From assembly GCA_018376855.1 (NCBI GenBank), contig JAHAAN010000069.1, positions 1 to 9,619 of the forward strand: DNA of 9,619 nucleotides, written 5' to 3'. The notes below the pieces were generated by a model that was given only the letters and a program-made list of their open reading frames with translations, ran no database searches and was not told the DNA's origin. The DNA is from Clostridiales bacterium. Lineage in GTDB: Bacteria > Bacillota > Clostridia > Christensenellales > QALW01. Made by a program: the position numbers and the translations under genes. How positions within the stretch are numbered: the stretch's first letter is position 1; each line of letters starts with the position of its first letter. This document shows positions 6,114 to 9,619 of this stretch, one piece after another.

Positions 6114-6662
6114 GTGGCAAAGCGCTTTGCGGTCATAGATACGGAAACAACATGGAGCGGCGCTTTCATGACGGCCGGAATCATTATTGCGGATGCGAGT
6201 AAGTACGATATTATCGACTATAAGTATTATGTCGTTCAAGAGGCTGTATTAGAAGGCGGAATGTTTGATGATGTTCTTCATGTTAAAGGCATAAATGAGG
6301 AAAAGGCATCCCAAAAAATAATCGGGGAGAAAATCATCAAATTTCTAATAGAACACGATGTTTCTTCTGTTTTTGCTTATAATGCGGGATTTGACAGAAG
6401 CTGTATGCCGTTTTTGGAAAGATTTGTTTGGCATGATATTATGCGGGTTGCAGCGTACAGGCAATACAATTCAATGATTCCGTCTTTGGCTGAGTGTTGT
6501 AAAACAGGCAGGCTGAAACGCGGGTATGGCGTTGAAAGCATGATGAGGATGCTTGGCAACAGCGGTTACATAGAAACACATAATGCTTTGCTGGATGCAA
6601 GAGATGAACTGGAAATCATGAGGCTTATTGGGCGCCCTCTTGATGATTACCCGGAGATGTAA
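6114..6662 (+). CDS. DEDDh 3'-5' exonuclease (DnaQ/ExoX-like)
   Basis: A 182-residue single-domain exonuclease. ExoI is FAVIDTETTW (D9, E11), ExoII is FAYNAGFD (D94), and ExoIII is ETHNALLDARDE with H156 and D161 in the HxxxxD spacing of the DEDDh subgroup. It should remove nucleotides from 3' ends using two metal ions. The closest recalled resemblance is to small stand-alone exonucleases carried on mobile elements and phages in Firmicutes. The GTG start at 6114 is preferred: an ATG overlapping the helicase stop (6112-6114) is in another frame and closes after eight codons. AAAGGAAAG about ten bases upstream serves as ribosome binding site. With one base between genes, translation is very probably coupled to the helicase, so the products likely act together. 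It is AT-rich like the helicase. The substrate (DNA or RNA) is not determined. Confidence 0.87.
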   Translation: MAKRFAVIDTETTWSGAFMTAGIIIADASKYDIIDYKYYVVQEAVLEGGMFDDVLHVKGINEEKASQKIIGEKIIKFLIEHDVSSVFAYNAGFDRSCMPFLERFVWHDIMRVAAYRQYNSMIPSLAECCKTGRLKRGYGVESMMRMLGNSGYIETHNALLDARDELEIMRLIGRPLDDYPEM

Positions 6663-6728
6663 AATCGGCAGCTATATCTTCGGTAAAGTCTAAAGAATGG
6701 AAAACGGTTGATTATATCTGTATTTTCG

Positions 6729-6749
6729 CCTGTTTTTGCCCTTAACAGG
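6729..6749. other. Small hairpin between the exonuclease and HAD genes
   Basis: CCTGTT (6729-6734) pairs with AACAGG (6744-6749) around a 9-base loop. It lacks a T-run and is not a convincing terminator. The 129-base gap contains no clear promoter that I can identify, although a new transcript probably begins here given the composition change. Confidence 0.3.
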
Positions 6750-6791
6750 TAAGGAGATTCGGAATCATATGTTTAGCAGCAGGAGGAAATT

Positions 6792-7592
6792 TTGAAAAAG
6801 GCAGTATTTTTTGATGCGGACGGCACAATCATGGATATTCAAAAGGGATTAGCGCAGGATATCCCGCGGGTGATCGAGCGCCTGCATGCCAACGGGCATA
6901 GGGCGTTTTTGTGCACGGGAAGAAGCCGGGCCTTTGTGCCGCCGTATATAGAAGAGATTGGGCTGGACGGAATCATTGCCGGAATCAGCACCTACATAGA
7001 GCTTGGCGGGAAATGTTTGTTTAACCGTGAGATTCCGCAGGAAACAGCGCTGCGCTCCGTGCGCGTGCTGCGGGAGAACGGCTTGATTCCGCTTTTGGAG
7101 GGCACGGAGTATATGTATTATGACACAAACGAATATACCGTGCAGGTGGATTGGTTTGCCGATTTGATTACCGCGCAGCTTGCGGGGAAGCGCCGTCCTA
7201 TCACGGGCAATGAGCGCGAGCTTCATTTCGGCAAGATCAGCGCAAAGCGCAGGCCGGGGTGCAGCGCGCAGCGCGCCTGCGAGCTGCTTGCGCAGGACTA
7301 TGATTTTATTTGGCATGGCGGCGGGTTTGCCGGCGGCACGATCGAAATGGTTCCGAAGGGCTTTTCAAAGGCAACGGGTATCTCCGCGCTGTGCAGGGAA
7401 TTAAACATTTCTCTGCGCGACACCGTCGCCTTTGGGGACAGCAGCAACGATCTTGCTATGCTGGAAGCGGCGGGTTTTTCAGTGGCGATGGGAAATGCCT
7501 CCGCCGAGCTTGCCGCGCACGCGGATTATCAAACCGCGCCGTGGGATCAAGGCGGCGTTACACAGGCGTTAGAGCATTTGAATTTGATATAA
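6792..7592 (+). CDS. Cof-type HAD-IIB family phosphatase
   Basis: A 266-residue haloacid dehalogenase superfamily hydrolase. Motif I is FFDADGTIMD (nucleophile D8, acid/base D10), motif II is FLCTGRS (T42), motif III is in KGFSKATGI (K193), and motif IV is FGDSSNDLAML (D216, N219, D220). The roughly 100 residues between motifs II and III form the C2 cap that marks the Cof/IIB subfamily, which usually dephosphorylates sugar phosphates or flavin-type phosphates with loose specificity. The start is TTG at 6792, with a perfect AGGAGG five bases before it. The queH ribosome binding site overlaps its stop region, so the two genes are co-transcribed. The physiological substrate is unknown. A role linked to the downstream galM-like sugar gene is possible but only suggested by location. 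Confidence 0.92.
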   Translation: MKKAVFFDADGTIMDIQKGLAQDIPRVIERLHANGHRAFLCTGRSRAFVPPYIEEIGLDGIIAGISTYIELGGKCLFNREIPQETALRSVRVLRENGLIPLLEGTEYMYYDTNEYTVQVDWFADLITAQLAGKRRPITGNERELHFGKISAKRRPGCSAQRACELLAQDYDFIWHGGGFAGGTIEMVPKGFSKATGISALCRELNISLRDTVAFGDSSNDLAMLEAAGFSVAMGNASAELAAHADYQTAPWDQGGVTQALEHLNLI

Positions 7593-7602
7593 GGAGCGGC
7601 TT

Positions 7603-8220
7603 ATGAAGGAAAATTATCAGCTGATAATGGAGCAGACGCTTGCGCGTTTGCAAGACGACGGAAAAAAGCATACGCTGCTGCTGCACAGCTGCTGTGCTCC
7701 GTGCAGCAGCTATGTGCTGCAATGCCTGATTCCGGCGTTTGAGATAGAGGTTTTTTATTATAATCCGAATATTCATCCTGCGCAGGAATATGAGCGCAGG
7801 CTTGCGGAGCAGAGGCGTTTGCTTGCGGAGATGACAGCGGGGACGGCGCGTCTGCATCCGGCGGAGTATGAGCCGGAAACTTTCTTTTCCGCAGCGAAGG
7901 GGTTGGAAAGGGAGCCGGAGGGCGGCGCGCGCTGCGAGGCATGCTTCAGGCTCCGGCTGGAGCGCACGGCGCAGGCCGCGCGGGAGACGGGGGCGGAATA
8001 CTTCGGAACTACGCTTACCGTCAGTCCGCATAAGAATGCGGAGACGATCAATCGCATCGGGCGGGAGATAGAAAAACGCTGCGGCGTGAAGTTTTTGCTT
8101 TCCGATTTTAAAAAGAGAGAGGGCTATAAGCAGTCCATTGCTCTCTCCCGGCAGTACGGGCTGTACCGGCAGAATTACTGCGGGTGCGTGTTTTCCTTGC
8201 AGGATGGAGAAAAAATTTGA
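7603..8220 (+). CDS. queH: Epoxyqueuosine reductase QueH
   Basis: A 205-residue enzyme of the QueH (former DUF208) family. It reduces epoxyqueuosine to queuosine in tRNA, the last step of the pathway, and replaces cobalamin-dependent QueG in many anaerobes. Diagnostic features are LLLHSCCAPCSSY (C30, C31, C34), FYYNPNIHPAQEYERR (51-66), CEACFRLRL (C111, C114), FGTTLTVSPHKN (134-145), and DFKKREGYKQSIALSR followed by YCGCVFS (C193, C195). These cysteines supply the metal and iron-sulfur ligands and redox groups expected of the family. ATG at 7603 has AAGGAG seven bases upstream. The gene lies 10 bases after the HAD gene and overlaps the GNAT gene by one base, a tight operon. The other queuosine genes (queA, tgt) are not in the window. 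Length and motifs look complete. Confidence 0.95.
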   Translation: MKENYQLIMEQTLARLQDDGKKHTLLLHSCCAPCSSYVLQCLIPAFEIEVFYYNPNIHPAQEYERRLAEQRRLLAEMTAGTARLHPAEYEPETFFSAAKGLEREPEGGARCEACFRLRLERTAQAARETGAEYFGTTLTVSPHKNAETINRIGREIEKRCGVKFLLSDFKKREGYKQSIALSRQYGLYRQNYCGCVFSLQDGEKI

Positions 8221-8654
8221 TGCAGCGGGCGGAAGTTTATTTGCTGCCGGAGGGGCAGGCGGTTCGCCGCGGCGTAACGGTTTATTATTTTCAGGTGCGG
8301 AAGGCGAAAACCGGGGAGCTGGTGGGCCGCTGCGATCTGCGCGCAGGGCATAATTGGGAAACGGATATCAGTGGGAATATTGGTTATGTGATCTTTCCGG
8401 AATATCGCGGAAACGGCTATGCGGCGCAGGCGTGCAAGCTGCTGCTGTGTCAGGCGCAGGCACAGGGGCTGCGGCGGATCGGGATCTGCTGCGAGCGGGA
8501 GAACATCGCTTCCCGCAAAACCTGTGAGCGTGTGGGCGCAGCCTTCCGCGGGGAACTCACCGTGCCGGAGAATCATGAATTATATGCAGCCGGAAAGCGT
8601 GTTTTGATGCGCTATGAGCTGCTGCTTTCGGAAGAAGGAGAGGATTTAGCGTGA
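8220..8654 (+). CDS. GNAT family N-acetyltransferase
   Basis: A 144-residue acetyl-CoA-dependent acyltransferase. The acetyl-CoA pyrophosphate loop is YRGNGYA (62-68) after strand IGYVIFPE, followed by helix AAQACKLLLCQA. Motif B follows as IGICCERENIASRKTCERVGA, the usual 'N..S..L.EK.GF' region. The ATG at 8220 overlaps the queH TGA as TGATG, and GGAG ten bases upstream supports it. An in-frame ATG at 8184 inside queH would add 12 unrelated residues and is less likely. The substrate, a small amine or a protein N-terminus, cannot be told. One-base overlap with queH implies coupled translation. The stop codon lies within an 11-bp inverted repeat. Confidence 0.88.
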   Translation: MQRAEVYLLPEGQAVRRGVTVYYFQVRKAKTGELVGRCDLRAGHNWETDISGNIGYVIFPEYRGNGYAAQACKLLLCQAQAQGLRRIGICCERENIASRKTCERVGAAFRGELTVPENHELYAAGKRVLMRYELLLSEEGEDLA

Positions 8655-8673
8655 AAAATAAAATTTTTCACGC
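8649..8673. other. 11-bp inverted repeat spanning the GNAT stop codon
   Basis: GCGTGAAAAAT (8649-8659) pairs perfectly with ATTTTTCACGC (8663-8673) around an AAA loop. The TGA stop of the acetyltransferase is inside the left arm. No T-run follows the stem, so it is not a standard terminator, but it could stabilise the transcript 3' end or bind a protein. Confidence 0.65.
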
Positions 8674-8675
8674 CG

Positions 8676-8721
8676 GAATTTGAAACGCTTTCGGCTCACA
8701 AGCCGAAACCGTTTCAAATTC
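8676..8721. promoter_or_regulatory. 46-base near-perfect hairpin/dyad in the galM leader
   Basis: A 12-bp stem (8676-8687 with 8710-8721), one C-C mismatch, an 8-bp inner stem (8689-8696 with 8701-8708) and a CACA loop. Seen as DNA it is two inverted copies of a 15-mer, TTGAAACGCTTTCGG and its partner differing at one position, each with an internal GAAA..TTTC dyad. That is the style of LacI/GntR-type operators. It ends 23 bases before the galM start codon. It could be an operator for sugar-responsive control of galM, or an RNA hairpin separating galM from the upstream operon. No T-run follows. Confidence 0.6.
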
Positions 8722-8744
8722 AACAAGGAATGGAGATTATTTTT

Positions 8745-9619
8745 ATGACGAAAATAACAAGCAGACCGTTTGGAACGGTTCACGGAAAACAGGCGGCTCT
8801 TTATACGCTGGATAACGGGATTATTTCGGCGGATATTACCGATTACGGCGCGGCGCTTACCGCACTGCGCACAATGAGCCGCGGCGGCGAAACGCTTGAC
8901 GTGCTGCTCGGCTATGAGAGAGCGGAGCAGTATTCGCTTCAGGACGGCTACTTAGGCGCGACCGTCGGGCGGTGCTGCAATCGGATCGCGGGCGGCAGCT
9001 TTTGGCTTGGCGGCACAACGTATTGCTTGTATCGGAACGATGGGGACAATCACCTGCACGGCGGAAAGATTGGGTTTAGTCATAGATTCTGGCAGGCGGA
9101 GGTGCAGGGAGAGACGCTTTGCTTTTCTTTGCACAGCCCTGACGGCGAGGAGGGCTATCCGGGCGCGCTGGAGGTAAGCGTCTGCTTTTCTCTTACGGAG
9201 CAGGGCGGACTTTTGATTCGTTATCGGGCGCGCAGCAGCCGCGATACGCTGTGCAATCTGACAAACCATGCTTATTTTAATCTTGACGGGCAGGCCTGCA
9301 GCAGGGATGTGCTGGGGCATCAGCTTCGCCTGTGTGCCGAGCGTTATACGCCGTGCCGCGCCGACCTTGTGCCTGCGGGAGAGCTGCGGCGCGTTTCGGA
9401 AACGCCGTATGATTTTACGGAATTTCATGCCATCGGGGAGCGCATTGCCTGCGGTGAGGAAGGCTTAAAGGCAGCCGGCGGCTACGATCATAATTGGGCG
9501 CTGGAGAAAGGGGGGCTTGCGGCGGAGGCGTACAGCCCGTATTCGGGAGTTTGTATGCAGGTTTATACCGATCGCCCCGGCGTGCAGTTTTACAGCGGCA
9601 ACGGCTTGGACGGCGTAGC
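8745..9619 (+). CDS. galM: Aldose 1-epimerase (galactose mutarotase), 3' end missing
   Basis: The open frame runs from ATG 8745 off the right edge, showing 291 residues of a protein that usually has about 330-350. It interconverts alpha and beta anomers of aldoses such as galactose and glucose in the cytoplasm. Motifs in order: GATVGRCCNRIAGGSF (substrate-binding R80), DNHLHGGKIGF (H105), LTNHAYFNLDG (catalytic acid H175), GYDHNW (D248) and VYTDRPGVQFYSGN. The catalytic base glutamate of the family is expected further on, beyond the window. GGAG about nine bases before the ATG is a reasonable ribosome binding site. The 46-base dyad in its leader suggests its own regulation, separate from the HAD-queH-GNAT operon. 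The symbol rests on family match; other sugars are possible substrates. Confidence 0.92.
   Translation, partial: MTKITSRPFGTVHGKQAALYTLDNGIISADITDYGAALTALRTMSRGGETLDVLLGYERAEQYSLQDGYLGATVGRCCNRIAGGSFWLGGTTYCLYRNDGDNHLHGGKIGFSHRFWQAEVQGETLCFSLHSPDGEEGYPGALEVSVCFSLTEQGGLLIRYRARSSRDTLCNLTNHAYFNLDGQACSRDVLGHQLRLCAERYTPCRADLVPAGELRRVSETPYDFTEFHAIGERIACGEEGLKAAGGYDHNWALEKGGLAAEAYSPYSGVCMQVYTDRPGVQFYSGNGLDGV

Noticed and set aside
4168..6791. Attachment sites or target-site duplications bounding the AT-rich cassette
   Set aside because: Comparing the two borders by eye gave no direct repeat longer than a few bases, and no integrase or tRNA is adjacent.
8676..8721. CcpA cre site before galM
   Set aside because: The TTGAAACG core is one base short of the TGNAANCG spacing needed for a cre match, so a generic LacI-style dyad is the most that can be said.

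Overview
The window looks like chromosome from an anaerobic Gram-positive bacterium of the Clostridia (gut Oscillospiraceae or Eubacteriales type). This is inferred from strong AAGGAGG-type ribosome binding sites, frequent TTG/GTG starts, a TrmA-family RlmCD-like methyltransferase, QueH-type epoxyqueuosine reductase, a Cof-type HAD phosphatase, and a TetR regulator with the C-terminal domain common in Firmicutes. No rRNA, tRNA, CRISPR array, transposase or integrase is visible.

Left part (1-1994). The 3' end of a P-loop kinase-like gene runs in from the left edge. A convergent gap of about 290 bases follows. It holds one good intrinsic terminator, a second hairpin with a T-run, and a very GC-rich element that folds into a perfect four-way (cloverleaf) junction. 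An extended SDR-family reductase/epimerase lies on the minus strand and is divergent from a TetR regulator. Their shared 165-base gap carries overlapping divergent sigma-A-like promoters and an 18-bp perfect palindrome, a likely operator.

Middle (1995-6662). The TetR gene is followed by a complete rlmCD-type 23S rRNA uracil-5-methyltransferase with all iron-sulfur and catalytic residues. A 314-base gap with possible decayed coding sequence then leads into a visibly AT-richer cassette of two genes. The first is a 599-residue SF1 (UvrD-like) helicase with a C-terminal PD-(D/E)XK RecB-type nuclease domain. The second, one base downstream, is a DEDDh (DnaQ-like) 3'-5' exonuclease. All diagnostic residues look intact. 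The pair combines ATPase/helicase, endonuclease-fold and exonuclease functions. It sits between GC-rich housekeeping genes with no mobility gene beside it, and is the best candidate here for an undescribed DNA-processing or anti-phage module. That role is inference.

Right part (6663-9619). A compact operon encodes a Cof/HAD-IIB phosphatase, epoxyqueuosine reductase QueH (last step of queuosine synthesis in tRNA) and a GNAT acetyltransferase overlapping queH by one base. Two inverted-repeat structures follow, the second a 46-base near-perfect hairpin made of two inverted copies of a 15-mer that itself has dyad symmetry. The window ends inside an aldose 1-epimerase (galM-like) gene whose leader contains that hairpin.
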